A DNA stretch of 64,000 nucleotides from Bradyrhizobium diazoefficiens USDA 110 (GTDB lineage: Bacteria > Pseudomonadota > Alphaproteobacteria > Rhizobiales > Xanthobacteraceae): NCBI RefSeq assembly GCF_000011365.1, contig NC_004463.1:1598001-1662000 (forward strand), in the 5' to 3' direction. Below the pieces are notes generated by a model. The model was not told the origin of the DNA, ran no database searches, and was given only the letters and a program-made list of their open reading frames with translations. Positions 29,004 to 36,607 of this stretch are shown here, piece after piece (the first letter of the stretch is position 1; every line of letters begins with the position of its first letter). The translations under genes were made by a program, and so were the position numbers.

Positions 29004-29891
29004 CTACTCCGCCGCCTGCTGCTGCACCGTCGGCTCCGTCCCCGCCACCGTCGCGCGGCGCATGTCGCGGGGCTGGGACTGGTCGTAGCGGCGGACGCGG
29101 TGCATGGTCTGGCGGTTGTCCCACATCACGAGGTCATGCAGCTTCCATTTGTGGACGTAGACGAATTCCGGCTGCGTCGCGTGCTCGTTGAGATCGCGCA
29201 ACAGCAGCCGCCCCTCCGGCACGCTCATGCTGGCGATCTTGCCGGCATGCGACGAGAGATACAGCGACTTGCGGCGGTGGACCGGATGGGTGCGCACGAG
29301 GCGTTGCAGGACCGGCTTGAACATCTGCTTCTCTTCGTCGGTGTACTCGGTGAAGCCGAGCGAGCCGCGCGAATACATCAGCGAGTGCTCGCAGACGAGG
29401 TCCTCGATTTCGGCCTTGGTCTCGTCGTCGAGCGCGTCATAGGCGGCGCGCATGTCCGCGAATTCGGTGTTGCCGCCCGTCGGGTTCACCACGCGCGCCG
29501 ACAGCAGCGAGAATTTTGCGGGAATGGGACGGAACGAGCTGTCGGAGTGCCAGAGGCAGTTGCCGAGATTGAACAGGTGCGTGCGGCTGTCCTTGGCCAG
29601 CGGCTTGCCGTCCTTGCCGAGATTGGAGACGTCGTTCAGGCCGGATTGCAGCCGGTAGTCCTTCTCCTTGGTGACCGTGCCGCCGCGCGCGTCCTCGCGC
29701 TGGCCGAAGTTCAGCGCGAAAGCCATCTGCTGCTCGTCGGTGATGTCCTGGTCGTGGAAAACGAGCACCGCGTATTTGTCCATGGCGGACTCGACCTCGC
29801 GGGCCTCGCCCGGCGTGAGCGGCTTTCGCAAATCGAGGCCGGAAACCTGGCCGACAAAATGCGTCTGAAGCTGCCGGATGGCGATCGTCAT
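29004..29891 (-). CDS. TauD/TfdA family 2-oxoglutarate-dependent dioxygenase (TfdA-like)
   Basis: A 295-residue Fe(II)/2-oxoglutarate oxygenase. The iron-binding His and Asp are in LWHSDSSFRPIPAKFSLLSAR; this block and the next, GGNTEFADMRAAYDAL, are very like TfdA (2,4-D dioxygenase). The distal motif MWDNRQTMHRVRRYD carries the second His and the 2-oxoglutarate Arg. TfdA-alpha genes are known from Bradyrhizobium; the natural substrate in soil strains without 2,4-D pathways is not settled. An SDR gene lies 98 bases upstream on the same strand and may be cotranscribed. Confidence 0.9.
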   Translation of the reverse strand: MTIAIRQLQTHFVGQVSGLDLRKPLTPGEAREVESAMDKYAVLVFHDQDITDEQQMAFALNFGQREDARGGTVTKEKDYRLQSGLNDVSNLGKDGKPLAKDSRTHLFNLGNCLWHSDSSFRPIPAKFSLLSARVVNPTGGNTEFADMRAAYDALDDETKAEIEDLVCEHSLMYSRGSLGFTEYTDEEKQMFKPVLQRLVRTHPVHRRKSLYLSSHAGKIASMSVPEGRLLLRDLNEHATQPEFVYVHKWKLHDLVMWDNRQTMHRVRRYDQSQPRDMRRATVAGTEPTVQQQAAE

Positions 29892-29989
29892 GGCGTTTTC
29901 TCCCGCGGACCGCGAGCGGTTGCTCCCGCTCTGTTGACAAAAAAGCTACTCCGGCAACCGCAGATGTCAACGCTTGCGCAGCATACCTA

Positions 29990-30769
29990 TTACGCGTTGC
30001 GCGCCATCAGGCCGCCGTCGACCGGGATCACCGCGCCGGTCAGGAACGACGCGGCCGGCAGGCACAGGCTCAGCGTCATGTGCGCGACCTCCTCGGGATC
30101 GCCGTAGCGGCCGAGTGCCGTCCGACGCTTGGCGTAGATGGTCTTGTGCTCTTCCGAGATACGGTCGGTGATCGCGGTGCGGATCGGACCCGGGCAGATG
30201 CAGTTGACGGTGATGCCTTCGCGGCCGAGCTCGACCGCGAGCGAGCGGGTCAGGCTCGCCACGCCGCCCTTCGCCGCCGAATAGGGACTGTGCAGCGCGG
30301 TGGCGCCGAGCGCCTCGGTCGAGGCAATGTTGACGATGCGCGGGCTCTTCGATTTGCGCAAGTGAGGCAGCGCGGCGCGGATGATGCGCGGATGCGCCGT
30401 CAGCATCACGGCGATGCCCCTGGCCCAGGCATCTTCGTACGTCTCGTCATCGATCGCGACACGCACGGAGATGCCGGCATTGTTGACGACGATGTCGAGC
30501 CCGCCGAAATGCGCTGCAACGTCATGGACCACGCGCTTGATCTCGCCGCCGTCGGCGACATCGAGCTTCCAGGCCTTCGCCGACCCGCCGCTCGCTGCGA
30601 TCTCCTTCGCGACGGATATCGCGCCTTGCTCGTCATAATCGGTCACCGCGACGTTCGCACCCTCGGCGGCGAACACGCGCGCCGTCGCGCGCCCCATGCC
30701 GCTGGCCGCACCGGTGACGAGAACGGTCAAGCCTTTCACGGACCGGCTCAGCTGTTTGAATTCGGACAT
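29990..30769 (-). CDS. SDR family oxidoreductase
   Basis: A 259-residue NAD(P)-dependent dehydrogenase. It has the cofactor motif TGAASGMG, a conserved Asp for NAD choice in AVTDYD, NNAGIS, the catalytic Ser in NIAST and YSAAKGG. The C terminus is VDGGLMARNA. The ATG at 30769 (MSEFKQL) is chosen because the longer in-frame extension overlaps the divergent SDR gene. The substrate is unknown. It lies upstream of the TfdA-like gene and divergent from another SDR gene. Confidence 0.9.
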   Translation of the reverse strand: MSEFKQLSRSVKGLTVLVTGAASGMGRATARVFAAEGANVAVTDYDEQGAISVAKEIAASGGSAKAWKLDVADGGEIKRVVHDVAAHFGGLDIVVNNAGISVRVAIDDETYEDAWARGIAVMLTAHPRIIRAALPHLRKSKSPRIVNIASTEALGATALHSPYSAAKGGVASLTRSLAVELGREGITVNCICPGPIRTAITDRISEEHKTIYAKRRTALGRYGDPEEVAHMTLSLCLPAASFLTGAVIPVDGGLMARNA

Positions 30770-30868
30770 GCTGTTTCCTCGCGTCCTTCTGTTTCTTGTT
30801 ATGAGATTGACAAGGCTGGCATCGATCCGCAGACAGGTCAAACAAGCAAAATAAAAGGGGAGGTCGCG

Positions 30869-31606
30869 ATGGCGAACGAGCTGGATTTTTCGGGCAAGCA
30901 GGTGCTGGTCGTCGGCGGTTCCAGCGGAATCGGCAACGGCATCGCGCAAGCCTTTCGCGCCAGGGGCGCGCATGTCGCGGTCTGCGGCACGCGTGCTCAA
31001 CCTGCGGAATATTCGGCGGAGGATGGCTCCGATCTCACCGGCCTCGCTTACGCGCAGCTCGACGTCAGCAATCCCGCTGCGATCGAAGCCTTCAAGCCGT
31101 CCTTCGATCGTCTCGACATCCTCGTGCTTGCGCAAGGCGCTGTGATCTATCGCCGGGGCGAATTTGAAATGACCGGCTTCCGCAAGGTCGTCGAGGTCAA
31201 TCTGATGAGCCTGATGGCGTGCGCGACGCGGTTTCATTCCATGTTGCGGGATGCGAAGGGCGCGCTGATCATGGTGTCCTCGACCGCGGCCTATCATTCC
31301 ACCATGGGCAATCCCGCCTACAACGCCTCGAAGACCGGTGCGGTCGGATTGACGCGCACGCTAGGGGAGGCCTGGGCCGAGGACGGCATTCGCGTCAACG
31401 GTATCGCGCCCGGCCTCGTCGATACCAAAATGACGAAGGTCACGACCGACAATCCCAAGCGGCTCGAAGGTGCCTTGTCGCGCATTCCCCTGCGGCGATT
31501 GGGCACGCCGGCTGACATGGCGGGCGCGGCGCTGTTTCTGGCATCGCCGCTGTCGTCCTACATCATCGGCCAGACGCTGGTCGTCGATGGCGGACTCATT
31601 CTCTAG
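30869..31606 (+). CDS. SDR family oxidoreductase
   Basis: A 245-residue enzyme with cofactor loop VGGSSGIG and catalytic SSTAAYHSTMGNPAYNASK (Ser, Tyr, Lys). The usual NNAG motif is replaced by AQGA, a less common form. The end reads LVVDGGLIL. The start ATG at 30869 follows AGGGGAGG. The 99-base gap to the divergent SDR gene must hold both promoters. The substrate is unknown. Confidence 0.9.
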   Translation: MANELDFSGKQVLVVGGSSGIGNGIAQAFRARGAHVAVCGTRAQPAEYSAEDGSDLTGLAYAQLDVSNPAAIEAFKPSFDRLDILVLAQGAVIYRRGEFEMTGFRKVVEVNLMSLMACATRFHSMLRDAKGALIMVSSTAAYHSTMGNPAYNASKTGAVGLTRTLGEAWAEDGIRVNGIAPGLVDTKMTKVTTDNPKRLEGALSRIPLRRLGTPADMAGAALFLASPLSSYIIGQTLVVDGGLIL

Positions 31607-31678
31607 GCGATTGCTCTAGGCGATTGGAACTGCGCTGCGCCTGATCGGTTACTCCGGCTGACCCCTGAGGAGGACCAC

Positions 31679-32053
31679 ATGGACAAGGATCGAATTGTTG
31701 GATCGGCCAAGGAATTCGCTGGCCGCGCGGAAGGCGCAGTCGGAGATCTGGCGGGCGATGCGCAGACACAGGCGTCGGGCAAGGCGCGCGAGGCTGCCGG
31801 CACCGTGCAGAATCTCTACGGCCAGGCCAAGGACGCCGTGCGTGAGGCCAGCGAGACCGCGGCCGGCTACGCCAAGGATGCCTACGACAACAGCGGCGAG
31901 ACCTTCCGCGATGGTTCGCAGGCGATTGCCAGGAAGGTGCAGGACAATCCGCTCGGCGCACTGCTCGTCGCTGGCGGCATCGGCTTCGCGCTCGCGCTGC
32001 TGATGTCACGGCCGGCACGCCGCCCGCCGCCGCGCTGGCGCTATTACGGCTGA
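31679..32053 (+). CDS. CsbD-like / DUF883-like stress protein with C-terminal membrane helix
   Basis: A 124-residue protein. The N-terminal half is CsbD-like (KDRIVGSAKEFAGRAEGAVGDL, then GKAREAAGTVQNLYGQAKDAV). The C-terminal half resembles DUF883/ElaB-type proteins: an amphipathic stretch, then DNPLGALLVAGGIGFALALLMS, a glycine-rich membrane helix followed by an Arg/Pro tail. It is therefore probably anchored in the inner membrane, unlike the soluble CsbD protein at 7.3 kb. GAGGAGG is a strong ribosome-binding site. Confidence 0.85.
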   Translation: MDKDRIVGSAKEFAGRAEGAVGDLAGDAQTQASGKAREAAGTVQNLYGQAKDAVREASETAAGYAKDAYDNSGETFRDGSQAIARKVQDNPLGALLVAGGIGFALALLMSRPARRPPPRWRYYG

Positions 32054-32069
32054 GCCACCCCGCCTCGTC

Positions 32070-32100
32070 ATTCCGGGCTCGCGCTTCGCGCGCCCGGAAT
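32070..32100. repeat. Short hairpin of the CATTCCGGGC type
   Basis: ATTCCGGGC...GCGCTTCGCGC...GCCCGGAAT forms nested stems in about 30 bases. It lies between the convergent CsbD-like and SGNH genes. Confidence 0.65.
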
Positions 32101-32121
32101 CGCATCACATCAGAAATCCAG

Positions 32122-33831
32122 CTACCGGATAACTTCCGCCGATCGGCCGACATTGCCCGGCGGACGCGGGATCGCGGGGTTTTGGGCTGGATTGCGCGGC
32201 CCTGGTGCCGGCGCCAGCTGACGCGGTGCCGGCTGCGGCGAGCCGAAGCCGAAGAAATCACGGAACGACGGCGTCGCCTGGGCCGGCTGCTGCACCACCG
32301 GCGGTTTCTTCGGTGCGAGCTTTGGCGGCGCGATCGCAGCAGCCGCCGCGCCCGGCGCGCCGGGAGCAGCAGCGCCGCCGTCGGGCGTCGTCGTGGCCAT
32401 CGGCGTATCGCCCTTGGCCTGCTCGCGGCCGACTTCGCGGCGCGGCCAGGCATAATCGTCGGCACGGCCTGCGGGGGCCGTCAGCGGCTCGCCTTTCACC
32501 ATCGTCTTGGCAGCGAGCGCATCGACGGCAGCGGGACGCGAGCCCGGGCCGCCCAGCAATTGATCGGTCGAGATCGAGGCCGCGACTAGCGGCACGATCG
32601 GGCCGGCGAGCGGGCGCGGCGCGGGCTTGCCGGGCTCGACGCTGGTGTCGGGCGTCGCCGGCTCGCTCGGCAGCGCGATCGGGCCGGAGCGGCCTGCGAG
32701 CAGGCGCGTGATTTCGCGCTCGACATAATGCGCCAGCTTGCGCGCGCCGGGCTTGGTGAAAAAGACGCCATCATAGGTGCGGAGCTGACGGATCTGGCCT
32801 TCGAAGTCAGGACCCTTCTGGAGGAAGCGGCCGGCTTCGTCGACGAAGCCGTCCCAGACATCGACATAGGTGATGCCGGCCTTGGCCGCGCCCTCGCGAT
32901 AGAGCGAATCCAGGAACAGCATGTCCGCCGTGCCCTTGGGGCCGCGGATCGCGGGCAGGCCGACCCAGAGCACCGGCACGCCCTTGGCCTTCAGGACGTT
33001 GGCCAGCTCCTCGATCTTCTTGGCGTAGAGCTCGACCCAGCGGTCGTCGCGGAATTCGTAGAGGCCGTTCGGGTTGCGTGCGGTCTTCTCGGGAGCAGCG
33101 ACCTGCGGCGCGTCGGCGTTGTCGGCGTCATCCTGCGGCAGGTCGGCATCGGCCGGCTTGTCGTCCGGCTTCGCCGCGGTGTCGGGCTTGGCGTCGCCGG
33201 GTTTCGCGTCAGGCTTTCCTTGCGGCTTGGCGCGCGCGCCCTTGTCGTTCTTCTTGTCCTTGTCCGAAGCCTTGTCGGATTTCTCAGTCACCGGCTCGCG
33301 GATCGAGATGCGATCGTTGAGGCCGAGCATGACGACTATGACGTCAGGCTTCTCGGTCTCGAGGATGCCCTTGGCCGCCGCCGCCCAGTCCGAAGGTTCG
33401 CCCTTGGGCTGGTACTTGATCAGGCCGGACGTGGTCTTGTGCTTGCGGATCACGCCCATGTCGGGCTGCTCGCTGTAGGCATCTTCCAGGCCGTAGGCGA
33501 GCCAGTCCGCCATGGCGTCGCCGATCACCAGCACGTTCTTGTCGGGAATGGTGTCACGCTTGCTAGGTGCCGGCGCGCGCGAGAAATCCTGGCGCGGGGC
33601 CTGCGGTTGTTGCTGCTGGAACGGTGCGAAGAAGTCGCCGCCGAACCAGCCGCCACCTCCGCCTTGACGCGGCGGCGGGGCCGAACGTTGCGGCGGGCCG
33701 CCGAAGCCGGGGAAGTTGAAGAACTGCGCCGAGGCGGGCCCCGCGACCGATACCAGAATCGCAAGCGCCGTCCCCAGCGCGATCAGCGGGCCGGTCTCGG
33801 TCAGCGCCTTGAACAGGGACTTCTTCGACAT
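32122..33831 (-). CDS. SGNH/GDSL-fold protein (DUF459 type) with degenerate catalytic residues
   Basis: A 569-residue exported protein with signal peptide (cleavage near ASA-Q), then a Gly/Gln/Pro-rich linker. The SGNH fold follows from about residue 97: block I reads VLVIGDAMADW (Ala106 where the nucleophile Ser of GDSL is expected), block III keeps GLND (170-173), and block V reads YDGVFFTKPG (Phe357 where the His of DGxHFT is expected). A Lys/Asp/Pro low-complexity insert occupies about residues 183-250. The C-terminal 180 residues are Pro/Ala-rich. It lies downstream of a lytic transglycosylase on the same strand. Confidence 0.85.
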   Translation of the reverse strand: MSKKSLFKALTETGPLIALGTALAILVSVAGPASAQFFNFPGFGGPPQRSAPPPRQGGGGGWFGGDFFAPFQQQQPQAPRQDFSRAPAPSKRDTIPDKNVLVIGDAMADWLAYGLEDAYSEQPDMGVIRKHKTTSGLIKYQPKGEPSDWAAAAKGILETEKPDVIVVMLGLNDRISIREPVTEKSDKASDKDKKNDKGARAKPQGKPDAKPGDAKPDTAAKPDDKPADADLPQDDADNADAPQVAAPEKTARNPNGLYEFRDDRWVELYAKKIEELANVLKAKGVPVLWVGLPAIRGPKGTADMLFLDSLYREGAAKAGITYVDVWDGFVDEAGRFLQKGPDFEGQIRQLRTYDGVFFTKPGARKLAHYVEREITRLLAGRSGPIALPSEPATPDTSVEPGKPAPRPLAGPIVPLVAASISTDQLLGGPGSRPAAVDALAAKTMVKGEPLTAPAGRADDYAWPRREVGREQAKGDTPMATTTPDGGAAAPGAPGAAAAAIAPPKLAPKKPPVVQQPAQATPSFRDFFGFGSPQPAPRQLAPAPGPRNPAQNPAIPRPPGNVGRSAEVIR

Positions 33832-33881
33832 GCGATCTCGGGCACCCGCAACGGGTCTGGAAGTGGCTCGATATAATAACG

Positions 33882-33931
33882 GAATCAGGCGCCAAACGGG
33901 CAGATTCTATTGCAGATTCTCTCGCAGATTC
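33882..33931. promoter_or_regulatory. Cluster of four GANTC (CcrM) sites upstream of the SGNH gene
   Basis: GANTC occurs at 33882, 33903, 33915 and 33927. The last three lie in a direct repeat of GCAGATTCT with 12-base spacing. The site is 50-100 bases upstream of the SGNH gene start. In alphaproteobacteria GANTC is methylated by CcrM and can tie a promoter to the cell cycle. The regulatory role here is inference. Confidence 0.45.
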
Positions 33932-34012
33932 TTTGGCCATACACCGGGGAACCGCCGCCCCCGTCAAGGCCGTCAGGCGAAATCCCTGTCCAGGGTTACT
34001 TTCGGCGCGATT

Positions 34013-35398
34013 TCACCGTCCGCGCAGCCGTTCCAGCACGTCCGAGGAGGCAAAACCGTCCGCGGGGACCCCGATCGAGGCCTGGAAGTTGCGCAGGGCC
34101 TCCCGGGTCTGGCCGCCGAACTGGCCGTCCGGGGTGCCCTTGTAGAAGCCGCGCTGGGCCAGCAATTGCTGGAGTTCCAGCCGTTCCGTGCGGGCCAGCT
34201 CCCGTTCCTGCCGCGGCCAGGGCTGCACGAAGGGCTGCCCCCCACGCAGGCGGTCAGCGAAATGGCCGATCGCCAGCGCATAGGCCTCGGCCGGGTTGTA
34301 CTTCATGATGACCCGGTAGTTCTGAAGCATCAGGAAGCCCGGCCCCTGCGCGCCCGCCGGCGCCAGCAGATAGGCTTTCTCCGCCGGATGCGGGAAGGGC
34401 TGGCCCGTCGGGCGCTTGAGGCCGAGCTTTTCCCATTGCGCGATCGTCATCGCCTTGGCGCGGTCCGCCAGCATGTAGTTGAATCCCTGGGGCACCACGA
34501 CCTCAAAGCCCCAGGTCTGGCCGGCCTGCCAGCCGTCCTTCTTCAGGTTGTTGGCGGTGGAGGCGATCAGGTCGGTGGGATTGTCGACGACGTCGCGCCG
34601 TCCGTCGCCATCGCCGTCCACGGCAAAGCGCTTGAAGGCGGTCGGCATGAACTGGGTCGGGCCGAAGGCGCCGGCCCAGGAGCCGCGCATCTGCTCGGGC
34701 CTGAGATCGCCGCGGTTGAGGATCTCCAGCGCGGAGAGGAATTCGTCCTTGAAATAAGCCTGGCGGCGGCCGATGCAGGCGAGCGTCGCGGTCGATTGCA
34801 GCACGCTGCGGTCGCCCATCTGCGTCGAGTAATTGGACTCGATGCCCCAGATCGAGGCGATGATGTAGCGATCGACGCCAGTGGCCTTTTCGGTGGCGTC
34901 GAACTGCGCCTTGTATTTGGCGAGCACCTCGCGGCCCTTGGCGAGGCGGTTGTCGTTCACGAGAATGTCGAGATAGTCCCAGATCGACTTGGTGAACTCC
35001 GGCTGCGAGTCCATCAGGTCCATGATGCGCAGGTCGGGCGCGAGCCCTGCGGTGAAGCGCTGAAAATTCTCCTGGGTGATGTTGCGGCGTGCGGCATCGG
35101 GCCACATCCCCGCAACGCAATTGTTGAAATTGGAGGCGGCCTCGCGGATCGCGGCCGCCGTCATCAGCGGATGGCCGGAAGCGCCGTCCTCGCCGCTCCA
35201 GGGTTGCGCGCCGCCGGGACCTGGCGGGGCTTGCGAGGGAGCAGGGTTCGAGCCGGAGAAAATACCGCCGAACAGGTTCGACAGGCCGTTCTGCGCCTGT
35301 GCCTGCGCGCAAGCCGGCAGCAGCAAGGCAGCCGCAACCAACGCCACGCTGGTCACGGATCCAGCACGTTTTGCCAGTCCTGCCACTGATTGCATCAT
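34013..35398 (-). CDS. Lytic murein transglycosylase (MltB/SLT_2 type) with peptidoglycan-binding domain
   Basis: A 461-residue exported enzyme that cleaves glycan strands to 1,6-anhydromuropeptides. The signal peptide ends near CAQAQA. The catalytic Glu is in ASIWGIESNYSTQMGDRSVLQ; GAFGPTQFMPTAFKRFAVDGDGDGR follows. The C-terminal peptidoglycan_binding_1 domain contains LQQLLAQRGFYKGTPDG. The start at 35398 (MMQSVAG) has AGGTGGG upstream and gives the signal peptide; the longer open frame does not. Its promoter lies in the roughly 200-base gap to the divergent galU. Confidence 0.93.
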   Translation of the reverse strand: MMQSVAGLAKRAGSVTSVALVAAALLLPACAQAQAQNGLSNLFGGIFSGSNPAPSQAPPGPGGAQPWSGEDGASGHPLMTAAAIREAASNFNNCVAGMWPDAARRNITQENFQRFTAGLAPDLRIMDLMDSQPEFTKSIWDYLDILVNDNRLAKGREVLAKYKAQFDATEKATGVDRYIIASIWGIESNYSTQMGDRSVLQSTATLACIGRRQAYFKDEFLSALEILNRGDLRPEQMRGSWAGAFGPTQFMPTAFKRFAVDGDGDGRRDVVDNPTDLIASTANNLKKDGWQAGQTWGFEVVVPQGFNYMLADRAKAMTIAQWEKLGLKRPTGQPFPHPAEKAYLLAPAGAQGPGFLMLQNYRVIMKYNPAEAYALAIGHFADRLRGGQPFVQPWPRQERELARTERLELQQLLAQRGFYKGTPDGQFGGQTREALRNFQASIGVPADGFASSDVLERLRGR

Positions 35399-35598
35399 GT
35401 CCCACCTGTCAGGCCAAAAATCCGCCATCAGGAGGCCCGGTTGCGGTTGCCAATAGCTTAACAAAGATGAAATTTTGGTGTCGGCCTTTTTCTCAACTCT
35501 GTAACGGCGAGGCCCCACATCCGCCTTTGTTAGCGGTTGCAAACAAGCTAGCAAGATCACATTGCTCCGTTCACGTCCTCAGGTATTCGATCGATCCC

Positions 35599-36474
35599 AT
35601 GAAAATCCGCAAAGCCGTATTCCCCGTCGCCGGCCTCGGCACCCGCGTCCTGCCCGCCACCAAGGCGATGCCGAAGGAAATGCTGACCATCGTCGATAAG
35701 CCGCTGATCCAGTACGTCTATGACGAGGCGAGGGAAGCCGGCATCGAGCACTTCATCTTCGTCACCGGCCGCAACAAGAATGTCATCGAAGATCATTTCG
35801 ACAAGATGTTCGAGCTCGACGCGACGCTGGCTGCGCGCGGCAAGAAGGCCGAGCAGGAGATCCTGGCGCAGAACCAGCCGGAAGCCGGCGCCGTCAGCTT
35901 CACCCGCCAGCAGGCGCCGCTTGGTCTCGGTCACGCGGTCTGGTGCGCCCGCGACATCGTCGGCAACGAGCCGTTCGCGGTCGTGCTGCCCGACGAGCTC
36001 GTGCTCAACACGCCCGGCTGCCTGAAGCAGATGATCGAGACGGCGTCCTCGCTCGGCGACAAATCCAACCTGATCGCGGTCGAGGCAGTGCCCGACCATC
36101 TCACCCATCAATACGGCATCTGCGGCGTCGGCAAGCGCACCGGCAAGATGTTCGAGGTCGACGGCATGGTCGAGAAGCCGGCCAAGGGCACCGCGCCCTC
36201 CAACCTCTCCATCACCGGCCGCTACATCCTCCAGCCGGAGATCTTCAAGATCCTGGAGACCCAGGAGCGCGGCGCCGGCGGCGAGATCCAGCTCACCGAC
36301 GCCATGATCGGCCTCGCCAGGTCGCAGAAATTCTACGGCGTCGAGTTCGAAGGCGAGCGCCATGATTGCGGCTCCAAGCCCGGCTTCCTCCGCGCCAACA
36401 TCGCCTACGGCCTGAAGCGCCCCGAGCTGCGCGACGGGTTGATCGCGGAGATGAAGAAGTATCTGGGGCAGTGA
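35599..36474 (+). CDS. galU: UTP-glucose-1-phosphate uridylyltransferase
   Basis: A 291-residue cytoplasmic enzyme making UDP-glucose for polysaccharides and glycolipids. It has the nucleotide-binding GLGTRVLPATKAMPKEML, then KPLIQYVYDEA and VVLPDELVL. The length fits the GalU family. The ATG at 35599 (MKIRKAVFPVAG) agrees with homologs. It is divergent from the lytic transglycosylase gene. Confidence 0.96.
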   Translation: MKIRKAVFPVAGLGTRVLPATKAMPKEMLTIVDKPLIQYVYDEAREAGIEHFIFVTGRNKNVIEDHFDKMFELDATLAARGKKAEQEILAQNQPEAGAVSFTRQQAPLGLGHAVWCARDIVGNEPFAVVLPDELVLNTPGCLKQMIETASSLGDKSNLIAVEAVPDHLTHQYGICGVGKRTGKMFEVDGMVEKPAKGTAPSNLSITGRYILQPEIFKILETQERGAGGEIQLTDAMIGLARSQKFYGVEFEGERHDCGSKPGFLRANIAYGLKRPELRDGLIAEMKKYLGQ

Positions 36475-36497
36475 CATCGAAGGCGGACGCCTTCGAT

Positions 36498-36599
36498 GTC
36501 ATCCCGGGATGGTCCGAAGGACCAGACCTCAGGTGCGCAATTGCGCACCGGGGGATCTCGAGATTCCGGGTTCGGCTCTTCGAGCCGCCCCGGAATGAC
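36498..36599. repeat. Palindromic repeat, family B
   Basis: The outer arms GTCATCCCGGGA and CCCCGGAATGAC pair. Inside are GTGCGCAATTGCGCAC and ATCTCGAGAT. It lies between the convergent galU and diguanylate cyclase genes. Confidence 0.8.
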
Positions 36600-36607
36600 A
36601 GCCTAGA

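Noticed and set aside
33903..33931. Three GCAGATTCT repeats as a CRISPR-like or satellite array
   Set aside because: Repeat unit and spacing (12 bases) are far too short for CRISPR, and no cas genes exist in the window; a GANTC promoter cluster explains it better.
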